The notes under the pieces were generated by a model, which was given only the letters and a program-made list of their open reading frames with translations, did not search any database and had not been told where the DNA came from. From assembly GCA_016779225.1 (NCBI GenBank), contig JADHNZ010000021.1, positions 1 to 51,296 of the forward strand: DNA of 51,296 nucleotides, written 5' to 3'. This document shows positions 41,725 to 49,636 of this stretch, piece after piece; positions within the stretch are counted from its first letter, which is position 1; the number at the start of each line of letters is the position of its first letter. Made by a program: the position numbers and the translations under genes. Source of the DNA: Planctomycetota bacterium. GTDB lineage: Bacteria; Planctomycetota; UBA1135; GCA-002686595.

Positions 41725-42219
41725 ATGCTCTTCGACTATCTGAATGTCCTGGTCTTCGTGGCCGTGGGCTTCGTGTTCGTGATGGCGAACCTCGTCATCG
41801 GGTCCTTCATCCGGCCGAAGCGTCGCGGGACCGATGGTCTCGAGACCTACGAGTGTGGTGAGGAGACGATCGGCGACACCTGGATCCAGTTCGACATCCG
41901 GTACTACACCGTCGCGCTGATCTATGTGATCTTCGCCGTCGAGATCGCCTTCCTGTTCCCCTGGGCGATGGTTCTCAAGCGGGCCTTCGAGACCCCGGAG
42001 ATCGGCCTGTGGGCGCTGGCCAAGGGGTTCCTCTTCGTGACCATCCTGTTCTTCGGGTTGATCGCGGTGTGGGCCAAGGGAGACCTGGACTGGATCCTGA
42101 CCTGGTCGAAGGAGTCCTACATCCCGACCGGGCGCAGGGAGGGCAGCACCATTCCGCCCCTCGCCGTGATCGACCGCGACGAGGAGTCCGAGGAGGGCTC
42201 CGAGGAAGAAGCCGCCTGA
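41725..42219 (+). CDS. nuoA: NADH-quinone oxidoreductase subunit A
   Basis: A 164-residue membrane subunit of respiratory complex I. Three transmembrane helices are visible at about 5-25, 70-92 and 100-120. The conserved loop between helices 1 and 2 has [33 protein letters not shown], in which the ECGE and the DxRYY-FxxE residues help couple quinone reduction to proton pumping. The acidic C-terminal tail, [15 protein letters not shown], is longer than usual. It is the first gene of the operon, and the ATG at 41725 is preferred to earlier in-frame starts because homology begins there. nuoB follows after 16 bp. Confidence 0.95.
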   Translation: MLFDYLNVLVFVAVGFVFVMANLVIGSFIRPKRRGTDGLETYECGEETIGDTWIQFDIRYYTVALIYVIFAVEIAFLFPWAMVLKRAFETPEIGLWALAKGFLFVTILFFGLIAVWAKGDLDWILTWSKESYIPTGRREGSTIPPLAVIDRDEESEEGSEEEAA

Positions 42220-42235
42220 CGGCAGGAGAACCACC

Positions 42236-42736
42236 ATGGGTCTGCTCGAGGAAGCATTCGAAGAGAACGTCCTGACCACCAAGGTCGACTGGCTCATCAA
42301 CTGGGCCCGCCTCAACAGCATCTGGCCGATGACCTTCGGCCTGGCCTGCTGCGCCATCGAGATGATGGCGGTCGGCGCGGCGCACCACGACCTGGACCGC
42401 TTCGGTGCCGGCGCCTTCCGCGCCTCGCCCCGCCAGGCGGACCTGATGATCGTGGCGGGCACCGTCAACTTCAAGATGGGCGAGCGCGTGAAGCGGCTCT
42501 ATGACCAGATGCCGCACCCCAAGTACGTGATCGCCATGGGCGCCTGCGCCACGGGTGGCGGGCCCTACTACAAGTACGGCTACACGGTGATGAAGGGCGT
42601 CGATCGCATCATTCCTGTGGATGTCTACATCGCCGGCTGCCCTCCGCGGCCCGAGGCACTCCTCGAGGGGCTCATGAAGCTCCAGGACAAGATCAAGCGC
42701 ACGCCGGTCATCCGCCGTCCCGCGCGCACGGCCTGA
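42236..42736 (+). CDS. nuoB: NADH-quinone oxidoreductase subunit B
   Basis: A 166-residue peripheral subunit that carries cluster N2, the last FeS cluster before quinone. The four ligands are present: Cys38 and Cys39 in [10 protein letters not shown], Cys104 in MGACATGGG, and Cys135 in [12 protein letters not shown]. The protein also has the [20 protein letters not shown] signature. The ATG is preceded by CAGGAGAACC. Everything needed for electron transfer to the quinone is here. Confidence 0.97.
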   Translation: MGLLEEAFEENVLTTKVDWLINWARLNSIWPMTFGLACCAIEMMAVGAAHHDLDRFGAGAFRASPRQADLMIVAGTVNFKMGERVKRLYDQMPHPKYVIAMGACATGGGPYYKYGYTVMKGVDRIIPVDVYIAGCPPRPEALLEGLMKLQDKIKRTPVIRRPARTA

Positions 42737-42755
42737 CGCCCAAGGGGAGCACTCC

Positions 42756-43271
42756 ATGGAGTTCCAAGCGATCCACGACCGCCTCAAGGCACAGGGCGCG
42801 CCGGGCCTGCTCGGCTTCGACGAGCCGCGTCCGGCCAACAAGAAGGAGAAGGACCCCGGTCGCGCCGGGATGCCCTTCGTCACCGTCGACCACGCACACC
42901 TCGTGGAGTTCCTGCGCATGTGCCGGGACGACGACAAGCTGGCCTTCGACATCCTGGTGGACCTCACGGCCTCCGACCCGTCGGCGGACTCCGAGGAGCT
43001 GTGGATCCTGATCCAGCTGCTCTCGCTCAAGCACAAGCACCGGCTGGCCATCAAGGCCCCGCTGCCGAAGGCTGCCGCGACCGTGGCCTCTGCGACCGCC
43101 ATCTATCGCGCGGCCCAGTGGCACGAGCGCGAGTGCGCCGAGATGTACGGGATCACCTTCGTCGGCAACCCCGACCCGCGCCACATCCTGCTCCCCGACG
43201 ACTGGGAGGGGTATCCGCTCCGGAAGGACTACGAGTTCCCGCGGGAGTACCACGGCATTTCGTGCGAGTGA
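42756..43271 (+). CDS. nuoC: NADH-quinone oxidoreductase subunit C
   Basis: A 171-residue 30-kDa-type subunit that binds NuoD near the quinone site. The signature ERECAEMYGITFVGNPDPRH is followed by LLPDDWEGYPLRKDYEFP, which ends the domain. It is a separate protein, not fused to NuoD as in E. coli. An AAGGGGAG stretch precedes the ATG. nuoD starts 3 bp after the stop. Confidence 0.95.
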   Translation: MEFQAIHDRLKAQGAPGLLGFDEPRPANKKEKDPGRAGMPFVTVDHAHLVEFLRMCRDDDKLAFDILVDLTASDPSADSEELWILIQLLSLKHKHRLAIKAPLPKAAATVASATAIYRAAQWHERECAEMYGITFVGNPDPRHILLPDDWEGYPLRKDYEFPREYHGISCE

Positions 43272-43274
43272 GCC

Positions 43275-44516
43275 ATGACTGACACCGTCGGAAAGTCCGA
43301 GGTCGAGCAGACCCCGCAGGACTACAAGCCCTCCATCCGTCCGGAGGAGCAGCGCACCCTGCCGAGCGGAGAGAAGGAGTTCTTCTTCGATGTCACCACC
43401 TCGGACCTCGAGGTGAACATGGGCCCGCAGCACCCCGCCACCCACGGCGTGATGCGCGTGCTCATCCGCTGCGACGGCGAGCTGGTCACCGGTGCGCAGG
43501 CGCACCTGGGCTACCTCCACCGCTGCGCCGAGAAGATCGGCGAGAATGTCGAGTGGCTCCAGTACCTGCCGTACACCGACCGGTACGACTACCTGGCGTC
43601 GATGAACAACAACCTCGGGTACAGCCTCGCCGTCGAGGCGCTGATGCCCGAGCTGGAGATCCCCCGCCGCGCGACCCTGCTGCGGACCATCTGCGCCGAG
43701 CTCAACCGCATCGCCTCGCACCTCGTGGCGATCGGCACCTACGGCCTCGACATCGGCGCCTTCACCCCCTTCCTCTACGCCTTCCGCGAGCGCGAGTGGA
43801 TCCAGGCGCTGTTCGAGAAGATCTGCGGTGCGCGCCTCACCTACAGCTACATCCGGATCGGAGGCGTCTTCAACGACGCGCCTCCCGGCTGGCTGCAGGA
43901 GGTCGGTCACTTCTGTGATGTCTTCGAGGAGAAGTGGAAGGAGTACCACGACCTGCTCGCCGTGAACCATGTCTTCGTGATGCGCACGGCGAATGTCGGC
44001 GTGATCCCGAAGGAGATGGCGATCGACTTCGGCCTGACGGGACCCATGCTGCGCGGCTCGGGGGTCGACTTCGACCTGCGCCGCGACATGCCCTACATGG
44101 CCTACGGCGAGGCCCACGAGGCCGGAGCGTTCGATGTCCCCCTCGGCGAGGGCAAGAAGGGCGCGCTCGGCGACTGCTGGGACCGCTTCTATGTCCGCAT
44201 GCTCGAGATGAAGGAGTGCATCAAGCTCGTGCGCTGGTGCCTCGAGGTCATCGAGGACGGTCCGATCATCGGCGATGTGCCGAAGGTGCTGAAGGTGCCG
44301 GCGGGCGAGGCCTATGTGGGCATCGAGAACCCGCGCGGTGAGCTCGGGCACTATGTGCACTCGGACGGAGGCAAGGTCGCCGTGCGCTGCCGCGTGCGCG
44401 GCCCTTCGTTCGTGAACCTCGCCGTGGTCGAGGAGCTCATGCCGGGCGCCCTGCTCGCCGACTCCGTGGCGATCATCGGCTCGACGGACATCGTGATCGG
44501 GGAGACGGACCGATGA
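43275..44516 (+). CDS. nuoD: NADH-quinone oxidoreductase subunit D
   Basis: A 413-residue 49-kDa-type subunit that forms the quinone pocket with NuoB. The first conserved box is LEVNMGPQHPATHGVMRVL, containing the quinone-head His, then AHLGYLHRCAEKIGE and YTDRYDYLASMNNNLGYSLAVE. The C-terminal RVRGPSFVNLAVVEELMPGALLADSVAIIGSTDIVIGETDR is typical. The first 40 residues are a variable acidic leader. It overlaps nuoH by 4 bp (ATGA), so it passes directly to nuoH with no room for nuoE, nuoF or nuoG. Confidence 0.97.
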   Translation: MTDTVGKSEVEQTPQDYKPSIRPEEQRTLPSGEKEFFFDVTTSDLEVNMGPQHPATHGVMRVLIRCDGELVTGAQAHLGYLHRCAEKIGENVEWLQYLPYTDRYDYLASMNNNLGYSLAVEALMPELEIPRRATLLRTICAELNRIASHLVAIGTYGLDIGAFTPFLYAFREREWIQALFEKICGARLTYSYIRIGGVFNDAPPGWLQEVGHFCDVFEEKWKEYHDLLAVNHVFVMRTANVGVIPKEMAIDFGLTGPMLRGSGVDFDLRRDMPYMAYGEAHEAGAFDVPLGEGKKGALGDCWDRFYVRMLEMKECIKLVRWCLEVIEDGPIIGDVPKVLKVPAGEAYVGIENPRGELGHYVHSDGGKVAVRCRVRGPSFVNLAVVEELMPGALLADSVAIIGSTDIVIGETDR

Positions 44517-45685
44517 GCCTGCTGCAGGACGCCGCTGGCCCCGTGCTCGAGCACGCGGCTCGCCCCGAGGGGGACGCCTCCATCTTCGTGAGCCTGCACC
44601 GCTGGCTCATTCCCGAGGCGTTCGCCGACCAGGTTCCGACCTGGTTCGTCGCGCTGGGCGGGATCGGGATTGGCCTGGGCCTGCTGATTGGCCTGATCTC
44701 GGTCACGGTCATGTTCTGCGTGTGGCTCGAGCGCAAGGTGTCGGGCCACATCCAGTGCCGCACCGGCCCGATGTACGCGGGCGGCTGGCACGGCTGGGCC
44801 CAGTCCATCGCGGACGGCGTGAAGCTCCTGACCAAGGAGGACACGGTCCCGAAGGACGCCGACCGGACCATGTTCTGGATCGCGCCCGCCATCGTGCTGG
44901 CGTCGATCTTCGGCGCCCTTGCGGCCATGCCTATCTCCTATGACTGGTGGTTTGGCCGCATGGACCTTGGGGTCTTCGCGATCCTTGCCCTGTCGTCGAC
45001 CACCACGATTGGTGTCGTGATGGCGGGCTGGGCGTCGAACTCCAAGTGGTCGCTCTACGGCGCCATGCGCGAGGCGGCCCAGGTGGTGGCCTACGAGATC
45101 CCTCTGGGGCTCTCCCTGCTGGCCCCGCTCTTCGCCCTGGGGACCTTCAGCCTCGGTGAGGCCAGCGCCCTCCAGTCCGGCTGGTTCGGGATGAAGTGGG
45201 CCATCTTCACCAACCCCTTCCTGCTGCCGGCGTTCCTGATCTACGCGATCGCGGCGCTGGCGGAGACCAAGCGCGCGCCCTTCGACCTTCCCGAGGCGGA
45301 GTCGGAGCTCGTGGCGGGGTTCATGACTGAGTACTCCGGCATCCGCTGGTCGTTCTTCTTCTTCGAGGAGTACGCCGCGATGCTGCTGATGTCGATCGTC
45401 GGGGCCTTCTTCTGGTTCGGCGGTTTCGAGAGCCCGGTCACGGGCGCCCTGCGCTCCGCCGGCGTCGAGGAAAGCTCGCTCCTGTTCGGCTTCGTGTGCT
45501 TCGGCACGGTGATGCTGAAGGGCCTCTTCGGCATCTTCCTGATGATGTGGCTGCGCTGGACCCTCCCGCGCGTGCGCATCGATCAGGTCATGACCATGGG
45601 GTACAAGTACCTCACCCCTCTGGCCCTCGTCTGTGTCCTCGGCGCCGCCTGCTGGGAGGCGCTCGTCCACGCGCTGTTCTCCTGA
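44513..45685 (+). CDS. nuoH: NADH-quinone oxidoreductase subunit H
   Basis: A 390-residue membrane subunit with about eight helices that joins the quinone chamber to the proton channels. The conserved loops are WLERKVSGHIQCRTGPMYAG and ADGVKLLTKEDTVPKDADR early on, and AALAETKRAPFDLPEAESELVAGFMTEYSG, the signature with charged residues at the quinone site. The first 40 residues, before the first helix, are an extra soluble segment. It follows nuoD with a 4-bp overlap. Confidence 0.97.
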   Translation: MSLLQDAAGPVLEHAARPEGDASIFVSLHRWLIPEAFADQVPTWFVALGGIGIGLGLLIGLISVTVMFCVWLERKVSGHIQCRTGPMYAGGWHGWAQSIADGVKLLTKEDTVPKDADRTMFWIAPAIVLASIFGALAAMPISYDWWFGRMDLGVFAILALSSTTTIGVVMAGWASNSKWSLYGAMREAAQVVAYEIPLGLSLLAPLFALGTFSLGEASALQSGWFGMKWAIFTNPFLLPAFLIYAIAALAETKRAPFDLPEAESELVAGFMTEYSGIRWSFFFFEEYAAMLLMSIVGAFFWFGGFESPVTGALRSAGVEESSLLFGFVCFGTVMLKGLFGIFLMMWLRWTLPRVRIDQVMTMGYKYLTPLALVCVLGAACWEALVHALFS

Positions 45686-45715
45686 TTCCAGGTCCCCCAA
45701 GCCAGTTCGCCAACC

Positions 45716-46306
45716 ATGGTCAGCGCCACCCGCTACTTCCAGAACGTCTGGGACACCCTCAAGACCACCCTGGTGGGGATGAGCATCACGGGTAAGTACC
45801 TGATGCGGAAGCCCATCACGGTGCAGTACCCGGACGAGCGCATGCCGATCCCGGATCGGTACCGCGGTATCCATTACCTCGAGCAGGAGAAGTGCATCAA
45901 CTGCCTCGCCTGCGCCCGTGCCTGCCCGATCGACTGCATCGAGATGGACGCGGTGCGGCACGGCAAGGAGCTCGAGTGGGTCTCCTTCACGCTCGACTAC
46001 CAGAAGTGCATGTTCTGCGAGCTGTGCGTGTACCCGTGCCCCAAGGACTGCATCCACATGGGTACGGAGTTCGCGCTGGTGGTCGAGGACCGCAGCGAGC
46101 TGAACCACGACCTGCTCTCCTTCAAGGGCATGGCCCTGGACGCGCGCATCCGCATGCGCGACGCCGAGAAGAAGAAGGCCGAGAAGGAGGCCGCCAAGAA
46201 GGCCAAGGCCGAGGCAGAGGCTGCCGCGAAGGCGGCCGAGGCGAACACGGCCGAGCCCGATGAGGGAAAGGCCGAGGCCGATGAGGCCGCCGGAGGCGAG
46301 GCCTGA
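45716..46306 (+). CDS. nuoI: NADH-quinone oxidoreductase subunit I
   Basis: A 196-residue subunit with two 4Fe-4S clusters (N6a and N6b) bound by Cys60, 63, 66, 70 and by Cys98, 101, 104, 108, in the motifs CINCLACARACP and CMFCELCVYPCP. The family core ends at about residue 145; a tail of about 45 residues rich in Ala, Lys and Glu follows, which should form a charged helix. Such a tail is unusual in length, though NuoI tails vary. The ATG lies 30 bp after nuoH. It shares one base with nuoJ. Confidence 0.96.
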   Translation: MVSATRYFQNVWDTLKTTLVGMSITGKYLMRKPITVQYPDERMPIPDRYRGIHYLEQEKCINCLACARACPIDCIEMDAVRHGKELEWVSFTLDYQKCMFCELCVYPCPKDCIHMGTEFALVVEDRSELNHDLLSFKGMALDARIRMRDAEKKKAEKEAAKKAKAEAEAAAKAAEANTAEPDEGKAEADEAAGGEA

Positions 46307-46923
46307 TGGACCCCAAGCTCCAGCAGAGCGTCTTCTACGCCGTGCTGGCCCTGGCGGTCGTCGCGGCGATTGGCGGTGGGCTGATCACGCACGGTGCCGA
46401 GGGCCTGGCCTTCGGGCTCTTTGCGTCGTTCACCCTGGGCGGCTCCCTGATGTGCATCTGGGAACGCTCGGTGGTGCGCAGCGCCTTCTCCCTGATGGCG
46501 ACCTTCATGGGAGTGGCCGGGCTGTTCGTGCTCCTGGGCCACGACTTCCTCGCCATGGCCCAGGTCCTCATCTATGTGGGAGGCATCCTGGCCCTGCTCC
46601 TGTTCGGCGTGATGCTGACGCCGCCCGACCTCACCGAGCGCAAGCTGACGCGCGTCGGCGGGGCCATCGTGTTCGTGTTCGGCGGCGCGGGCCTGGTCTG
46701 GAACCATGTGCAGAGCGCGACCCGCTCTCTTGCGGTCCTGCCGCCGGAGGAGCTCGCCGAGGCCACGACCCAGGACCGGGCCATCGGCCTGGCCTTCCTG
46801 CACCCTGAGCAGTATGTGGTGGCCTTCGAGCTTGCCGCGTTCCTGCTGACCGTTGCGCTGGTGGCCGCCGTCTACATCGCGCGCCGCCGCACCGAGGACT
46901 TCGAGCCCGAGGAGGCCGCCTGA
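46306..46923 (+). CDS. nuoJ: NADH-quinone oxidoreductase subunit J
   Basis: A 205-residue membrane subunit with about five helices. The conserved part is RSVVRSAFSLMATFMGVAGLFVLLGHDFLAMAQVLIYVGGILALLLFGVML in the first half, which includes the ND6-like pi-bulge helix that moves during coupling. The last helix, FELAAFLLTVALVAAVYIARR, precedes a short acidic tail. One-base overlaps join it to nuoI and nuoK, so the three are tightly coupled. Confidence 0.95.
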   Translation: MDPKLQQSVFYAVLALAVVAAIGGGLITHGAEGLAFGLFASFTLGGSLMCIWERSVVRSAFSLMATFMGVAGLFVLLGHDFLAMAQVLIYVGGILALLLFGVMLTPPDLTERKLTRVGGAIVFVFGGAGLVWNHVQSATRSLAVLPPEELAEATTQDRAIGLAFLHPEQYVVAFELAAFLLTVALVAAVYIARRRTEDFEPEEAA

Positions 46924-47225
46924 TGGGCGTCGAGGCCTACATGGCAGTGGCCGGGGTGCTCTTTGCCCTCGGCATCGTCTGCATCATCAGCCGCCGGAAC
47001 ATCCTCTATGTCCTGATGGGCGTCGAGATGATCCTGAACGCGGCCAACATCAACTTCGTGGCCTTCAACCGCTATGGCAACGGCGGGATGGAGGGCCGGA
47101 TGTTCGCGATCTTCGTGATCATCCTCGCGGCGGCTGAGGCCGCCATCGCCCTGGCGATCGTCCTCAACGTCTTCCACCTGTTCCAGAGTGTCCGGCCGAG
47201 CGAGGCCGACATCCTGCGCGACTAG
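46923..47225 (+). CDS. nuoK: NADH-quinone oxidoreductase subunit K
   Basis: A 100-residue membrane subunit with three helices. The helix-2 segment LMGVEMILNAANINFVAFNRY contains the conserved Glu used in proton transfer, and the second conserved Glu is in ILAAAEAAIALAIVLNVFH. It is of normal length. nuoL follows after 26 bp. Confidence 0.96.
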   Translation: MGVEAYMAVAGVLFALGIVCIISRRNILYVLMGVEMILNAANINFVAFNRYGNGGMEGRMFAIFVIILAAAEAAIALAIVLNVFHLFQSVRPSEADILRD

Positions 47226-47251
47226 CGCCGATCCCCCCCATAGGCGCAGCC

Positions 47252-49591
47252 ATGAACACCCTGACCGCGTTCGACTACAAGCTCCTGCTTGCGGTCCCCC
47301 TGATCCCGCTCTGCGGGTATGTGATCCAGATCTTCTTCGGGCGCAACCTGCCGCGGAAGGGAGACTGGCTGCTGACCGGCGGCATGTTCGTCGTCATGTG
47401 CATCACCGTGTACATGTTCTTCAGCAAGGCCCTGGGCCACGAGGGGACCCTGCCGTTCTGGAACGAGTCGGCCGCCACGGAGGGCGGCCCGGTGTTCCGC
47501 TGGCTGTACGACTCCTCAGCAGTCTCCAGCGACCGCAACCTGGTCGCTGGGATCCTGTACGACGGCCTGGGGGCGACCATGCTGATGGTCGTGGGTGTGG
47601 TGTCCTTCTTGGTGCACCTGTTCGCCACCGGCTACATGCACGGGGACCGCCGCTACCACATCTTCTTCGCGAACATCTCGCTGTTCACGTTCGCGATGCT
47701 GGGCCTGGTCCTCAGCGACAACATCCTCTTCTTGTTTGTCTTCTGGGAGCTGATGGGCCTGATGAGCTACCTGCTCATCGGGCACTTCTCGCACGACCCG
47801 ACCAGCTCCCGGATCAAGTTCGCCGCAGCCGCCTGCAAGAAGGCCTTCCTCACCACGCGCGTGGGGGACACCTGCCTCTTCTTCGGCATGGCGATGTTCT
47901 ATTTCCTGCTGCCGCGCGAGTACAACGAGCTCGTCGGCCAGGGCCTGATCGAGGGCGACACGGTCCTCTCCAGCTTCCGCTTCAGTGAGCTGTGGCAGAT
48001 GACCGGGGCCATCGTCGAGGCCCATGGTGGGGACTACCCGGCCTGGATGACGGTCGCCGGCCTCTTCACCTTTGGCGGCACCGTCGGCAAGTCCGCGCAG
48101 TTCCCGCTGCACATCTGGCTTCCGGACGCGATGGAGGGCCCGACCCCCGTGTCGGCCATGATCCACGCGGCGACCATGGTCGCGGCCGGCGTCTACCTGC
48201 TGGGCCGCATGTTCCCGATGATGTCGCCGACGACGCTGCAGTTCGTCATGGCGATCGGGGGCATCACGGCCATCTTCGCGGCGACGATCGGCTGCACGGT
48301 CAACGACATCAAGGGCGTCTTGGCCTACTCCACCATCAGCCAGCTGGGCTTCATGGTGGCGGCCATCGGGACCGGCGGCCTCGGCATCGTGGCGGGCCTG
48401 TTCCACATGGTCACCCACGCTTTCTTTAAGGCGTGCCTCTTCCTGTCCGCCGGCTCCGTCATCCACGGCTGCCACCACGAGCAGGACATGCGCAAGATGG
48501 GCGGCCTGCGGAAGATGATGCCGATCACCTTCGCCGCGATGCTGGTGTGCACGCTGGCCATCGCGGGGATGCCGCTCTTCGCGGGCTACTACTCGAAGGA
48601 CCGCATCATCGCCTCGGCCATCGAGTCCGTGCTCACCCAGTGGCGCGGGGGCAATGTCTTCGTGATGGTCGTCCTGCCGCTCGCGGCGATGCTGACGACC
48701 TTCTACATGTTCCGCCTGATCTTCATGACCTTCTTCGGTGAGTACCGCGGCGGGCATGACGACCACGGACACGGGGCGCACGGCCACGACGATCACGCTG
48801 GCCACGACGCTCACGCGGGGCACGACGGCCACGGCCACGATCACGACGGTCACCACGGCCACGCCCATACTCCGCACGAGTCGCCGACGAACATGGCGAT
48901 CCCGCTCATCGTGCTCGGCCTGCTTGGTGTCTTCGGCGGCCACATGTGGCTGACCGGCGACCCCCTCTCGGACTACGGGACCTGGTTCACCAAGCTCGTC
49001 CGCTGGGAGGACATGTATGTCCTTCCGGACGGCACCTCTCTCCAGCTGCTCAAGATGAACATGCTGGAGGTCAGCGAGCACAACCACCATGTGGGCCACA
49101 TCTGGGCCGTGGGCGTGTCCCTGACCGTCCTCGTCCTGGGCGTGCTGGCTGCCTGGTGGATGTACATCTCCAAGCGCCAGGACTCGGAGGCCGGCTCTGG
49201 CGACACCGCCGCCCTCTTCCCGATCCCGGCGCAGGTCACCGGCAAGCTCGGGCTCGTCTACGAGGCCGTGCGCGACAAGTACTACATCGACGAGTTCGTC
49301 AACGCGACGGTCATCCGCGGGACCATGGTTGCGGCCAGGGTCCAGAGCTGGATCGACAGCAACATCGTGGATGGCCTGGTCGTCGGCACCGGCAAGACCG
49401 CCCGGGGCTTCGGCTTCCTCTGCGGCTGGGTGGACAAGCACATCGTGGACGGAGCGGTGAACTGGGTGGGTAACACCACCCAGGCCTTCAGCTCCGTCGT
49501 GCGCCTGTTCCAGACCGGCCGCATCCAGCAGTACATCTCGTTCGCCGTGGGAGGGGCGCTCCTCGTGGCGGCCTTCCACATCCTGACCTGA
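47252..49591 (+). CDS. nuoL: NADH-quinone oxidoreductase subunit L with His-rich loop
   Basis: A 779-residue antiporter-like proton-pumping subunit, larger than E. coli NuoL (613 residues). Conserved helices carry the functional residues, for example FWELMGLMSYLLIGHF (Glu) and KSAQFPLHIWLPDAMEGPTPVSAMIHAATMVAAGVYLLG (Lys, His). After helix 13 or so there is an insertion at residues about 502-543 with 17 His among 42 residues, interrupted by Asp and Gly. The last 200 residues include the lateral helix region (YEAVRDKYYIDEF) that runs along the membrane arm. The extra length is due to this loop and to a longer tail. The ATG at 47252 fits the family start. Confidence 0.96.
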   Translation: MNTLTAFDYKLLLAVPLIPLCGYVIQIFFGRNLPRKGDWLLTGGMFVVMCITVYMFFSKALGHEGTLPFWNESAATEGGPVFRWLYDSSAVSSDRNLVAGILYDGLGATMLMVVGVVSFLVHLFATGYMHGDRRYHIFFANISLFTFAMLGLVLSDNILFLFVFWELMGLMSYLLIGHFSHDPTSSRIKFAAAACKKAFLTTRVGDTCLFFGMAMFYFLLPREYNELVGQGLIEGDTVLSSFRFSELWQMTGAIVEAHGGDYPAWMTVAGLFTFGGTVGKSAQFPLHIWLPDAMEGPTPVSAMIHAATMVAAGVYLLGRMFPMMSPTTLQFVMAIGGITAIFAATIGCTVNDIKGVLAYSTISQLGFMVAAIGTGGLGIVAGLFHMVTHAFFKACLFLSAGSVIHGCHHEQDMRKMGGLRKMMPITFAAMLVCTLAIAGMPLFAGYYSKDRIIASAIESVLTQWRGGNVFVMVVLPLAAMLTTFYMFRLIFMTFFGEYRGGHDDHGHGAHGHDDHAGHDAHAGHDGHGHDHDGHHGHAHTPHESPTNMAIPLIVLGLLGVFGGHMWLTGDPLSDYGTWFTKLVRWEDMYVLPDGTSLQLLKMNMLEVSEHNHHVGHIWAVGVSLTVLVLGVLAAWWMYISKRQDSEAGSGDTAALFPIPAQVTGKLGLVYEAVRDKYYIDEFVNATVIRGTMVAARVQSWIDSNIVDGLVVGTGKTARGFGFLCGWVDKHIVDGAVNWVGNTTQAFSSVVRLFQTGRIQQYISFAVGGALLVAAFHILT

Positions 49592-49636
49592 TCCCTCCCA
49601 CACCCCCCCCGGACGCTCACCTCCAGGCCCACCGCC

